The notes beneath the pieces are model-generated. The model saw only the letters and a program-made list of their open reading frames with translations, did no database searches and had not been told where the DNA came from. Shown one piece after another: positions 1-8,690 of a stretch of 64,000 nucleotides of DNA; the first letter of the stretch is position 1, and every line of letters begins with the position of its first letter. The DNA comes from Paenibacillus albus (GTDB lineage: Bacteria; Bacillota; Bacilli; Paenibacillales; Paenibacillaceae): contig NZ_CP034437.1 in assembly GCF_003952225.1 (NCBI RefSeq), positions 1,345,501 through 1,409,500 of the forward strand, written 5' to 3'. The position numbers and the translations under genes were made by a program.

Positions 1-1322
1 TTATCGCGGTGCAAGTGGAGAATGAATACGGCAGCTACGGCAATGATGCGAAGTACTTGGCGCATCTGAAGGACGGGCTCATTAAGAGAGGCATCGATGT
101 GCCTCTGTTCACCTCGGATGGCCCGACCGACGCTCTGCTGCAAGGCGGGTCAGTTCCCGGCGTGCTCTCTACCGTTAATTTCGGCTCGGACGCAGTGTCG
201 GCATTCGCCAAGCTGAGAAAATACCAGCCGGACGGCCCGCTGATGTGCATGGAATTCTGGAACGGATGGTTCGATCATTGGGGCGAGCCCCATCATACGC
301 GTGGCGCGCTCGACGCGGCTGGCGTACTCGATGACATGCTGAAGGCCGGAGCCTCCGTCAACTTCTATATGTTCCACGGCGGCACGAACTTCGGCTACTA
401 TAACGGGGCGAACTGCCAAGAGCCGGATCGCTACGATCCGACCATTACGAGCTACGATTATGATGCGATGCTTAATGAGGCAGGCGAGCCGACGGACAAA
501 TATTTTGCCGCGCGGGATGTCATTGCCCGTTACATGCCTTTGGGTGAGCTGGAGCTCCCGCCGGCAATAGCGAAGCAAGCGTATGGCCGTGTCGAGCTGG
601 CAGAACAAGCTGTCTTGTTCGAGCAATTGAATGCTATATCCGCTCCGACGCAATCCGTTACGCCGCTTCCGATGGAGAGACTGGGCCAGCAGCACGGCTT
701 TATTCTTTATTCCACGCGAATTTCCGGTCCTCGCCCGGCTGAACAGCTGTATCTGCATGACGTTCGCGACAGGGCGCTAATCTTCTTGGATGGCGTATAT
801 CAGGGCGTGATCGAACGTGCTCCGGTACCGCAATCCGTAACGATTACCGTGCCTGAAGGCGGGTCAAAACTTGACATTCTAGTAGAGAATATGGGCAGAA
901 TCAACTATGGCCCTTACTTGAAAGACCATAAAGGCATTACTGAAGGGGTAAGGCTCGGCTTCCAATACCTGTTTGATTGGACGATCCGGCCGCTGCCGCT
1001 AGAGGAATTGTCGCACCTAACCTTTGCAGGCGGAGATGCTAGAGTCGCCGCGGGACCGAAGTTTTACAGAGGGAAGCTGCAAGTAGAAGGCTCCCCGGCA
1101 GACACGTTCCTCGACATGCAAGGCTGGACGAAGGGCGTCGTCTTCCTGAACGGTTTCAATCTCGGCCGTTACTGGAACAAAGGACCGCAGCGGACCCTAT
1201 ATGTGCCTGCGCCGCTGCTTCGCGAGGGCGACAATGAACTCGTTATTTTTGAACTGCATGGGACAGATCAAAGCGCGGTCTATTTTACAGATTCGTCGAT
1301 TCTCGATCAGGCTCCAAGCTGA
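1..1322 (+). CDS. GH35 beta-galactosidase, 5'-truncated by window edge
   Basis: C-terminal part of a glycoside hydrolase family 35 enzyme, which removes terminal beta-linked galactose from oligosaccharides. The frame is open from base 3 (IAVQVENEYG), so the true start lies left of the window; the GTG at base 9 is an internal Val codon. Counting from that codon, the acid/base Glu is residue 6 (NEYGSYG) and the nucleophile is Glu82 in MEFWNGWFDHWG. Both match the GH35 pattern, and beta-sandwich domains follow. The stop is 39 bases before the GH125 start, so the two are probably co-transcribed. Whether it carries a signal peptide cannot be seen. The enzyme family is certain; the exact linkage is not. 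Confidence 0.93.
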   Translation, partial: IAVQVENEYGSYGNDAKYLAHLKDGLIKRGIDVPLFTSDGPTDALLQGGSVPGVLSTVNFGSDAVSAFAKLRKYQPDGPLMCMEFWNGWFDHWGEPHHTRGALDAAGVLDDMLKAGASVNFYMFHGGTNFGYYNGANCQEPDRYDPTITSYDYDAMLNEAGEPTDKYFAARDVIARYMPLGELELPPAIAKQAYGRVELAEQAVLFEQLNAISAPTQSVTPLPMERLGQQHGFILYSTRISGPRPAEQLYLHDVRDRALIFLDGVYQGVIERAPVPQSVTITVPEGGSKLDILVENMGRINYGPYLKDHKGITEGVRLGFQYLFDWTIRPLPLEELSHLTFAGGDARVAAGPKFYRGKLQVEGSPADTFLDMQGWTKGVVFLNGFNLGRYWNKGPQRTLYVPAPLLREGDNELVIFELHGTDQSAVYFTDSSILDQAPS

Positions 1323-1361
1323 ATCCAGCTTCACCAAATCCAAGTACAAGAGGTGTTTACG

Positions 1362-2663
1362 TTGCAATTATCCAAATCCATTCAAGATGTGCTGGCAACA
1401 GCAGAGAAAGAGCTTGCGCCGTATCCGAAGCTTGCTCACATGTTCAAACAATGCTTCCCGAATACGCTAGAGACGACAACGCGCCTTATGGAAGACGGCT
1501 CGACCTTCGTTATTACCGGAGATATTCCGGCGATGTGGCTGCGGGACTCCAGCGCTCAGGTTCGTCCTTATATTCAGCTGGCAACCGAAGATGAAGAGCT
1601 CGGCAACGTCATTGAGGGTCTCCTTAAGCGTCAGTTCACCAGCATCCTGATGGACCCTTACGCCAATGCCTTCAATGAAGAAGCCAACAACAACCGCTGG
1701 GAAGATGATATTACGGAGCTTCCTGAGCCGAATCCGTGGGTATGGGAGCGCAAATACGAGATCGATTCCCTCTGTTATCCGATCCAGATTGCGTACCTGT
1801 TCTGGAAGCAGACGGGCCGTACAAGCGCGTTCGATGCTACTTTCCGCGAAGCAGCAGAGCGAATCGTACAGCTGTGGCGCGTCGAGCAGCATCATATGGA
1901 GCAGTCTCCGTACCGGTTCACCCGCACCTCGGGTCCGGTGAGCGACACGATCCACAATAACGGAATGGGCGAACCGGTTTCCTATACAGGCATGACTTGG
2001 TCGGGCTTCCGGCCAAGCGACGATGCATGCGCATACGGTTACTTGGTGCCGGCGAACATGTTCGCAAGTGTTGCACTTGGTTACCTAGCGGAGATCGCTG
2101 CAGAAGTGCTGTCCGATGACAAGCTGAAGAACGATGCATTGGCGCTGAAAGCGGATATCGACAAAGGGATCGAAACTTATGGCATCTATAAGCATCCGGT
2201 CTATGGCGATATGTATGCGTACGAGACGGACGGCCGCGGCAATTACACGCTTATGGATGATGCGAACGTGCCAAGCTTGCTGTCCATCCCATACCTTGGC
2301 TACACGGCGAAGGAAGATCCGATCTATCAGAACACGCGCCGGTTTATCCTCAGCCCGGACAACCCGTATTACTACGAAGGCCGTATTGCCCGGGGAATTG
2401 GAAGCCCGCATACGCCGCCGCGCTATATTTGGCATATCAGCCTCGTGATGCAGGCGCTGACTTCGACGGATGAAGAGGAAGTTGCCGAGCTGGTACGGCT
2501 GCTTATCGCTACCGACGGCGACACCGGCTTCATGCACGAAGGGTTCAATGTCGATGATCCCACTCAGTTCACAAGATCGTGGTTCGCATGGGCGAATACG
2601 CTGTTCGGCGAGCTGATCTTGAAGCTGATGCAAGAGAACAAGCTGCACAAGATACTGGCCTAA
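1362..2663 (+). CDS. GH125 exo-alpha-1,6-mannosidase
   Basis: About 433 residues, full length for family GH125 (formerly DUF1237), inverting exo-alpha-1,6-mannosidases that act on N-glycan and yeast mannan fragments. The family block [13 protein letters not shown] lies near residues 52-64, and the C-terminal half contains [12 protein letters not shown] and the [10 protein letters not shown] end motif. There is no signal peptide, so it is cytoplasmic. Start choice: the in-frame GTG at 1353 has no Shine-Dalgarno of its own, but it lies inside GAGGTG (1350-1355), which sits 6 nt before TTG 1362, so I take TTG 1362. It sits between GH35 and GH29 in one operon. In Streptococcus pneumoniae a GH125 enzyme works with GH38 and GH29 in N-glycan use; the same trio occurs here. 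Confidence 0.93.
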   Translation: MQLSKSIQDVLATAEKELAPYPKLAHMFKQCFPNTLETTTRLMEDGSTFVITGDIPAMWLRDSSAQVRPYIQLATEDEELGNVIEGLLKRQFTSILMDPYANAFNEEANNNRWEDDITELPEPNPWVWERKYEIDSLCYPIQIAYLFWKQTGRTSAFDATFREAAERIVQLWRVEQHHMEQSPYRFTRTSGPVSDTIHNNGMGEPVSYTGMTWSGFRPSDDACAYGYLVPANMFASVALGYLAEIAAEVLSDDKLKNDALALKADIDKGIETYGIYKHPVYGDMYAYETDGRGNYTLMDDANVPSLLSIPYLGYTAKEDPIYQNTRRFILSPDNPYYYEGRIARGIGSPHTPPRYIWHISLVMQALTSTDEEEVAELVRLLIATDGDTGFMHEGFNVDDPTQFTRSWFAWANTLFGELILKLMQENKLHKILA

Positions 2664-2696
2664 TACTTTGCTTAACCTATTCAGGAGGTTTTACAG

Positions 2697-4112
2697 ATGA
2701 GTGAGAACGTAACAGAAGCACAGATTGAAGAACAGAACGAAGCCCAGCACGAAGTGGAGAACGGGGTTCATAATTACAGCAGTGAAGCAGAATGGGTGAA
2801 GCCGAGCAATCCGGTTACGCTCGAGCGTCTGGAATGGTTCCAAGACCAGAAGCTAGCCCTGATGATGCACTGGGGACCTTACTCCCAGATCGGCATGGTA
2901 GAGTCGTGGATTCTTAGCGATGACGATGGCGACTGGGCGCGAGACGATGTGGACTGGACGACAGATTACGAACAGATGAAGCGGGAATATTTTGACCTGA
3001 ACAAGACGTTCAATCCGTTCCGTTTCGAGCCGGAGAAATGGGCAGAAGCAGCCGCGGAGGGCGGCTTCAAATATCTCATCTTCACAACGAAGCATCACGA
3101 CGGCTTCTGCATGTGGGATACGAAAACGACGGAATACCGCAGTACGGGCAAAGAAACGCCTTTCCACACGCACAAGAACGCCGACATCGTAGGAAAGGTC
3201 TTCGACGCGTTCCGTAACAAAGACATCGCAATCGCATCCTACTTCTCGAAGGCGGACTGGCATACGCCGCTTTACTGGGCACCAGGCACGGAGCGTGGCA
3301 ATCACACTTGGCGGGGTCCTTCCTATAGCCCTCAGGAGAATCCGGAGCTGTGGGAGAAGTTCGTTCAGTTCACGCATGAGCAAATTATGGAGCTGATGAC
3401 GCGTTATGGCCGCATTGATATTCTGTGGCTGGATGCAGGCTGGGTTCGCGAAGGCGGCCGAGTTAGCCAGGACATTCGCCTAGGCGAGCTTGTCGAGCGC
3501 GCTAGAGAGACGCAGCCTTGGCTGTTGTCTGCGGACCGTACGGTAGGCGGCGCTTACGAGAACTATGTGACACCGGAACAGACGATTCCTACTCGTCCGC
3601 TGAACGTGCCATGGGAGAGCTGTATCACAATCGGTACTTCGTTCTCATTCAAATTCGAGGACAAATATAAGACTGCTCGCCAGCTTGTGAACATCTTGAT
3701 GGAAGTCGTTGCGAAGGGCGGCAACCTGGCGCTTAATGTTGGACCGCAGCCAGACGGACGTTTACCGGCAGGAGCACTTAAGAGCATGAAAGACCTTGGT
3801 GCCTGGATGAAGGTATATGGCGAAGCAGTTTACGGCACGCGGATCTGCGCGCCATATTATACAGGTCAATGCGCGTTTACGCGCAAAGACGACACGGTTT
3901 ACTGCACTTATCTGTATGCAAGCGAAGATGCAGAGCTGACAGCTGAGATCCGTATCCCATACAGCGAGCCGATTACGGGCATCGAGCTGCTGGCGTCGGA
4001 GGAGCCGATTAGCTATACGCAGGACAGCGAAGGCGTGACGATTCAGCTTCCGGCAAGCGAGCTGCAAGGCAAAGCGCCGATTGCGCACGTGTTCCGAATT
4101 TCGACGAAATAA
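2697..4112 (+). CDS. GH29 alpha-L-fucosidase
   Basis: A 471-residue GH29 protein, a retaining alpha-L-fucosidase that releases terminal fucose. Family motifs are MMHWGPYSQIG near residues 56-66, TKHHDGFCMWDTKTTEY near 131-147, and DILWLDAGW at 241-249, where Asp246 is the expected nucleophile. The end is a small beta-sandwich. The N-terminal 30 residues are acidic, glutamine-rich and without a signal peptide, so action is in the cytoplasm. An excellent AGGAGG precedes the ATG. It lies 33 bases after GH125 in the same operon. Alpha-1,3/4 versus alpha-1,6 specificity cannot be read from sequence alone; the neighbouring mannosidases and galactosidase suggest a fucosylated N-glycan or Lewis-type substrate. 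Confidence 0.93.
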   Translation: MSENVTEAQIEEQNEAQHEVENGVHNYSSEAEWVKPSNPVTLERLEWFQDQKLALMMHWGPYSQIGMVESWILSDDDGDWARDDVDWTTDYEQMKREYFDLNKTFNPFRFEPEKWAEAAAEGGFKYLIFTTKHHDGFCMWDTKTTEYRSTGKETPFHTHKNADIVGKVFDAFRNKDIAIASYFSKADWHTPLYWAPGTERGNHTWRGPSYSPQENPELWEKFVQFTHEQIMELMTRYGRIDILWLDAGWVREGGRVSQDIRLGELVERARETQPWLLSADRTVGGAYENYVTPEQTIPTRPLNVPWESCITIGTSFSFKFEDKYKTARQLVNILMEVVAKGGNLALNVGPQPDGRLPAGALKSMKDLGAWMKVYGEAVYGTRICAPYYTGQCAFTRKDDTVYCTYLYASEDAELTAEIRIPYSEPITGIELLASEEPISYTQDSEGVTIQLPASELQGKAPIAHVFRISTK

Positions 4113-4213
4113 ACAACATAATTGGGTTCGGATGGCATTTATTCGACAAATCATGTAAAATAACTTTCTTAGACGAATAAAACACGGGAAAAGATAAGGA
4201 GGAGTGGAGTCAC

Positions 4214-6424
4214 ATGAACAGCAGCTGGTTCCGCAAATTGCTCCTATCTTATCTTCCCGTGTTTTTTGTCGTGGTTACGATTCTATTCTTCGTTTTCTTC
4301 CAATCGCTTAATGAACAGAACCGCAAAGAAGCGATTAAAGCCAATGAGTTTCTAACGCAGCAGGTCGTTCTGTTTACAGATAATTCGCTGAAGACCTTGA
4401 ACTATCAGGTACTGCGCGACACGCTGACTGCCGATGAGATTCGGTTGTTCTTCGCTACGGATAACAGCGACGTGTATCGAAATATCGAAGCGACGAAGCT
4501 CGTGGAAGATTGGAAGCTTAACAATCCAATCATCGATTCGGTCTATTTAATCCGGTTAAAAGATAACTTCGTCCTCGGCAGCGGCGCGGGAGAAGCAACG
4601 AAATTCGAGGATCAGCCATTCATTCAGCCGTATATCAGTCAGAAGGTGACAGCCGGCAAATGGACGGGCAAGCGAAGCTTCCGTCCGTACGCATCGGAGA
4701 AGCCGACGGATGTCATCACGCTGGTTCAAGGATACCCGCATTTCTCGACCACCAAATCAGGGTATATCGTCGTCAATGTCAGCTTATCCAAGCTGCAGAA
4801 GTCGATTTCGCCGATGTATAATCCTAAGCTTACCTACGTGCGAGTTACCGATGAACAAGGCGCTGCACTGATGTCTGACTCTGGGGCAGATGGCAAGAAT
4901 AGCGTATTGTCCCACTATATTTCCCCCTATACCGGATGGACTGTGGAGAGCGGGCCTACCGGATTGGGACTTGCTCACGTTGCACTCAATTTCTATAACA
5001 TTTGGGTTATTATTGCCCTTATTGCCGTATTGCTTGGCGTATTCTGGGTTATTCATGTCACCCGCCGCAATTATAAACCGATCAGCCAGCTTGTCTCACT
5101 CATTCGGACCAGTGCATTAATTAATCCGTATAAGGGGCAGTCCGGCAACAATGAGTTCGGCTTTATTCAAGGCGCACTGGAGCAGCTGCTGGAAGAGACA
5201 TCGAAGTCGATGCAGCAGAACCAAGAGGCCATTATTCTCCGCAAGAAGCACCGGTTTCAGGAAGCGGTTCTCGGGCATGTTCCTATCCGAGAATCGGAAT
5301 GGATGGCAGACCTGCTGGCGCTGCAGGTGAATCCGGTCGGCGTGCATGCGTTCGTGCTTGCGGTCGAAATTGATCGCTATCACCAGTTTACCCAGACCTA
5401 TCACGGTCAAGATCAATCGATTCTGAAATTCGTCGTCTCCAGCGTGACGGGAGAGATGGCTGGCCTTCGGGATGCAACGACCTGGGCGGAATGGATAACG
5501 GACCGCAGATTGTCGGCCATTATTTGGGTGCCGGATGACGCTGACGGGGAAGAGCTGAGCGTGCAGATCGGGGAACAAATTGTGCAGTGGGTGGAGAGTA
5601 ATTTAAGCTTCACGGTCACGATCGGGGTGCACGGCATCGCTTCGAACCTGGAGGGAATCCGCCGCTCCCACGAAATCGCTGGCAACTTGCTGCAGTATAA
5701 GGCGGTGCTTGGCACCGGGCGGCTCCTTCTTCCCGAACAGCTGGAAGGCTCTGAGCAGCGCGTGCATGATTATTTCGGCACCATTCATGCGTTATCGCAG
5801 TCGGTTCGGATCGCAGACGGCACTTGGCAGAAGCACATCGAAGAGCTGTTCAGCCAGATGCAAGATTCGATCTCTTCACGGAAGGAGATCGAGAGCTTCC
5901 TGCAATTTCTCCACCAGCAGCTGAACCGGGTATTCCTCGAGCTGTCCAAGGATTATCGCAGCGTATGGAAAGACAGCGGAGCGGAGCTGCTCGAGCTCGG
6001 ACTTAACTGGGAGACGCTGGATGAGCTGAAGCGGGGCTGCTTGCGCGTCTTCGAAGAGATGGCAAGCAAGCTGCAGGCATTGAAGGATTCACAGCGGACG
6101 CGTGCCGTTATAAGCGATATCCGGACATTTATCGAAGAGAACTATCATAATCCGGAGCTGTCGCTTGATTATTTAAGCGATCAGTTCATGATCCATGCCA
6201 AGAACATCAGTAAGCTCTTCAAGGAAGCGTACGGGTATAATTTCGTCGATTTTCTAATCGGACTGAGGATGGATAAGGCGAAGCAGCTGCTGCTTACAAC
6301 GGAGCGATCCCTTCAGGAAATAAGCACAGAGGTTGGCTATTTCAATTACAATTCCTTTAATCGCGCATTCAAGAACGTAGCGGGCGTCTCGCCAAGCGAT
6401 TATCGCAAACAGCAGACAAGCTAG
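4214..6424 (+). CDS. membrane-anchored AraC-family transcriptional regulator
   Basis: A 736-residue one-piece sensor-regulator typical of Paenibacillus sugar loci. A membrane helix at about residues 8-29 is followed by a roughly 230-residue extracellular Cache-like sensor, a second helix (YNIWVIIALIAVLLGVFWVI) and a cytoplasmic linker with a degenerate cyclase-like core. The C-terminal AraC/XylS double helix-turn-helix occupies roughly residues 635-735 (LSLDYLSDQF, then ISTEVGYFNYNSFNRAFKNV). It starts at ATG 4214 behind AAGGAGGAGTGG. It lies between the hydrolases and the LplB/YtcP transporter and is followed by a terminator, so it probably senses extracellular sugar and activates the locus. 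The ligand is unknown. Confidence 0.9.
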   Translation: MNSSWFRKLLLSYLPVFFVVVTILFFVFFQSLNEQNRKEAIKANEFLTQQVVLFTDNSLKTLNYQVLRDTLTADEIRLFFATDNSDVYRNIEATKLVEDWKLNNPIIDSVYLIRLKDNFVLGSGAGEATKFEDQPFIQPYISQKVTAGKWTGKRSFRPYASEKPTDVITLVQGYPHFSTTKSGYIVVNVSLSKLQKSISPMYNPKLTYVRVTDEQGAALMSDSGADGKNSVLSHYISPYTGWTVESGPTGLGLAHVALNFYNIWVIIALIAVLLGVFWVIHVTRRNYKPISQLVSLIRTSALINPYKGQSGNNEFGFIQGALEQLLEETSKSMQQNQEAIILRKKHRFQEAVLGHVPIRESEWMADLLALQVNPVGVHAFVLAVEIDRYHQFTQTYHGQDQSILKFVVSSVTGEMAGLRDATTWAEWITDRRLSAIIWVPDDADGEELSVQIGEQIVQWVESNLSFTVTIGVHGIASNLEGIRRSHEIAGNLLQYKAVLGTGRLLLPEQLEGSEQRVHDYFGTIHALSQSVRIADGTWQKHIEELFSQMQDSISSRKEIESFLQFLHQQLNRVFLELSKDYRSVWKDSGAELLELGLNWETLDELKRGCLRVFEEMASKLQALKDSQRTRAVISDIRTFIEENYHNPELSLDYLSDQFMIHAKNISKLFKEAYGYNFVDFLIGLRMDKAKQLLLTTERSLQEISTEVGYFNYNSFNRAFKNVAGVSPSDYRKQQTS

Positions 6425-6457
6425 CCGTTTCTCGCGACAAACCATAGTATCACTTCG

Positions 6458-6503
6458 AACCTTGGAGTAATGCCAGCAATAGCGGGCATTCCCAAGGTTT
6501 TTT
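6458..6503 (+). terminator. rho-independent terminator after the AraC regulator
   Basis: Stem AACCTTGG (6458-6465) pairs with CCAAGGTT (6492-6499), with a second inner stem AATGCC/GGCATT, followed by a run of T. It separates the hydrolase-regulator unit from the transporter unit. Confidence 0.85.
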
Positions 6504-6585
6504 GCTGCTTAGGCCCAACCTGAGAAAAACATGTTCTGTAGAAAAAAGAGGAGTACACATCTTTCGCTGTGCAAAAAAGCTAGAT

Positions 6586-6615
6586 TTGACGCGATTTGCG
6601 AAAATCGTGGATTTA
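6586..6615 (+). promoter_or_regulatory. candidate transporter promoter with operator in the spacer
   Basis: TTGACG (6586-6591) as -35 and GATTTA (6610-6615) as a weak -10, spacer 18. The spacer holds the inverted repeat CGATTT-GCGA-AAATCG (6592-6607). The position fits a regulated promoter for the permease genes. The rest of 6504-6704 shows no gene I can support. Confidence 0.4.
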
Positions 6616-6704
6616 CAGAAACTTACGAATTGCTGCTGCTGCGCAGGACGGGCTATCATCGAGCTACACAAGAAGAACGAAACTGACTTGAAGGAGTTAT
6701 GCCG

Positions 6705-7610
6705 ATGGTTCAGACATGGACTCGAGTAAAGCGAAGCTGGGAACTGTATCTCCTCGTCCTGCTTCCGGTGCTTTATCTCATTATTTTCAAATATATCCCG
6801 ATGTTCGGGGTAATTATCGCGTTCAAGGATTTCAACATTATTAAAGGCATCATGGGCAGCCCGTGGGTGGGCTTCAAGCACTTCCACAATTTATTCAGCT
6901 CGCCGAACTTCCCGCTGCTCATTAAGAACACGCTTCTTATCAGCTTCTATTCTTTAATAGCAGGCTTCCCGGTTCCGATTCTGCTGGCGCTCGCACTGAA
7001 TGAAGTGCGGACAGGCTTCTTCAAGAAATCGGTTCAAATGATTACTTACGCACCTCACTTTATTTCGACGGTCGTCATGGTATCCATCATCATCTTAATG
7101 CTTTCGCCGCATGTCGGCGTCGTGGATCATATCTTCTCTTTCCTAGGCTTCTCGAATATCAACTTTCTGGGCGAGCCAGGGCTGTTCAAGTCGATTTATG
7201 TCTGGTCCGGCGTATGGCAGGAGATGGGCTATGCTTCCATCATCTATATCGCGGCACTCTCAGCCGTCGATCCTTCGCTCTATGAAGCAGCGCGTATGGA
7301 CGGTGCATCCAGGTTCAAGAAGATCATTCACATTGACTTGCCGACGCTTATTCCGATTACAGTTACGATGCTCATCCTAAGCTTGGGTAACGTGATGGCG
7401 GTTGGCTTCGAGAAAATCTATCTCATGCAAAATCCACTTAACATGAGTACATCCGAGGTTATTTCCACTTATGTGTACAAGGTGGGTCTGCTCGGGGCGA
7501 ACTTCAGCTTCTCCTCAGCGGTCGGATTGTTCAATTCGATTATCAACTTGATTTTGCTCGTCGTCGTTAATGCAATTGCTCGTAAAGTTTCGGAAAACAG
7601 CTTGTGGTAG
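6705..7610 (+). CDS. CUT1 ABC sugar transporter permease, LplB family
   Basis: About 301 residues with six predicted membrane helices, beginning with a hydrophilic start and WELYLLVLLPVLYLIIFKY. The cytoplasmic coupling (EAA) loop is EAARMDGASRFKKIIHIDLP. The family name is LplB, the first permease of two. Start choice: AAGGAG (6691-6696) lies 8 nt before ATG 6705 but only 2 nt before the in-frame ATG 6699, so 6705 is preferred. It is followed closely by the YtcP-type permease and then by the lipoprotein binding protein. No ATPase gene is present nearby; such systems usually share an MsmX-type ATPase. Probable cargo is an oligosaccharide processed by the flanking hydrolases. Confidence 0.93.
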   Translation: MVQTWTRVKRSWELYLLVLLPVLYLIIFKYIPMFGVIIAFKDFNIIKGIMGSPWVGFKHFHNLFSSPNFPLLIKNTLLISFYSLIAGFPVPILLALALNEVRTGFFKKSVQMITYAPHFISTVVMVSIIILMLSPHVGVVDHIFSFLGFSNINFLGEPGLFKSIYVWSGVWQEMGYASIIYIAALSAVDPSLYEAARMDGASRFKKIIHIDLPTLIPITVTMLILSLGNVMAVGFEKIYLMQNPLNMSTSEVISTYVYKVGLLGANFSFSSAVGLFNSIINLILLVVVNAIARKVSENSLW

Positions 7611-7624
7611 AAAGGCGGACGAAC

Positions 7625-8527
7625 ATGCTACTAATTCAAAGAAAAATCAGAGAACCGTTCGGCGATCGCGTTCTACTTGTAATCATCTATACGGTGCTTG
7701 GCCTGTTGACACTGACGGTCCTTTACCCGTTGTTGTACATTTTGAGCTCATCGTTAAGCTCGCCTGATGCGGTCGTCTCCGGTAAGGTCTGGCTGTACCC
7801 TGTCGAATTCTCGGCACGGGCGTACAAGTCGATCTTCCAAAGCACGCAGCTGATGAGAGGCTTCTACAACAGCCTTGTGTACACGGTTGTCGGTACGTTC
7901 ATTAACGTCTCATTCACCGTATTAATGGCTTTCCCGCTCTCGCAGCGGACGATGCCAGGCCGCAAGTACATCATGCTCTTAATGATGATTACGATGTTTT
8001 TCAGCGGCGGACTCATACCAACTTACCTTTTGGTGAAAAATTTACACATGCTGGATACGCGCTGGGCGCTGTGGCTTCCAGGGGCGTTCTCGATCTTCCA
8101 GGTTATCATTGCAAGAACATTCTTCATGTCTTCCATTCCGGCGGAGCTGCAAGAAGCTTCCCAGATGGACGGCTGCCGGGATATGCGTTACCTGTGGAGC
8201 GTCGCGCTTCCGCTTTCCAAGCCGATTATTGCGGTAATGACACTGATGTACGCGGTTGGACATTGGAATGCATACTTCGATGCGCTGATCTATCTGCGGT
8301 CAGAGACATTGTTCCCGCTGCAGTACGTGCTTCGTAACCTGCTCATCCTGAATGCGGCCGATCCAGAAATGCTGGCGAATACCGCACAAAGTCTGAGGGA
8401 CAAAGGCTTTGAAGAAGTGCTGAAATATGCTTTGATCGTCGTTGCCTGCGTGCCGGTTCTCATTATGTATCCGTTTGTACAGAAGCATTTTGTTAAAGGG
8501 GTTATGATCGGCTCCTTGAAGGGCTGA
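7625..8527 (+). CDS. CUT1 ABC sugar transporter permease, YtcP/LplC family
   Basis: About 300 residues, the second transmembrane subunit. N-terminal motif REPFGDRVLLVIIYTVLGL, EAA loop EASQMDGCRDMRYLWSVALP, and the typical end FVQKHFVKGVMIGSLKG. Start choice: AAAGGCGG lies 6 nt before ATG 7625; the in-frame GTG 7604 would overlap the LplB gene and has no ribosome binding site. It pairs with the LplB-type permease to form the channel in the cytoplasmic membrane. The 163-base gap after it contains a short CTGCCT/AGGCAG inverted repeat (8629-8652) before the binding protein gene. Confidence 0.93.
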   Translation: MLLIQRKIREPFGDRVLLVIIYTVLGLLTLTVLYPLLYILSSSLSSPDAVVSGKVWLYPVEFSARAYKSIFQSTQLMRGFYNSLVYTVVGTFINVSFTVLMAFPLSQRTMPGRKYIMLLMMITMFFSGGLIPTYLLVKNLHMLDTRWALWLPGAFSIFQVIIARTFFMSSIPAELQEASQMDGCRDMRYLWSVALPLSKPIIAVMTLMYAVGHWNAYFDALIYLRSETLFPLQYVLRNLLILNAADPEMLANTAQSLRDKGFEEVLKYALIVVACVPVLIMYPFVQKHFVKGVMIGSLKG

Positions 8528-8690
8528 TTCACATAGCAGCTAAAAGTGAATTTTTGCTGGAGGTGAGGCTGGCAGCGCGCTGGCGACTGTGTTATTAAGC
8601 AAGTTAATGGTTAAACAAGCAGGGGGAACTGCCTGAGGGTGACTTAAGGCAGGTGCAGCAAACGAAGACCATTCACAAGGGGGAACCGCT

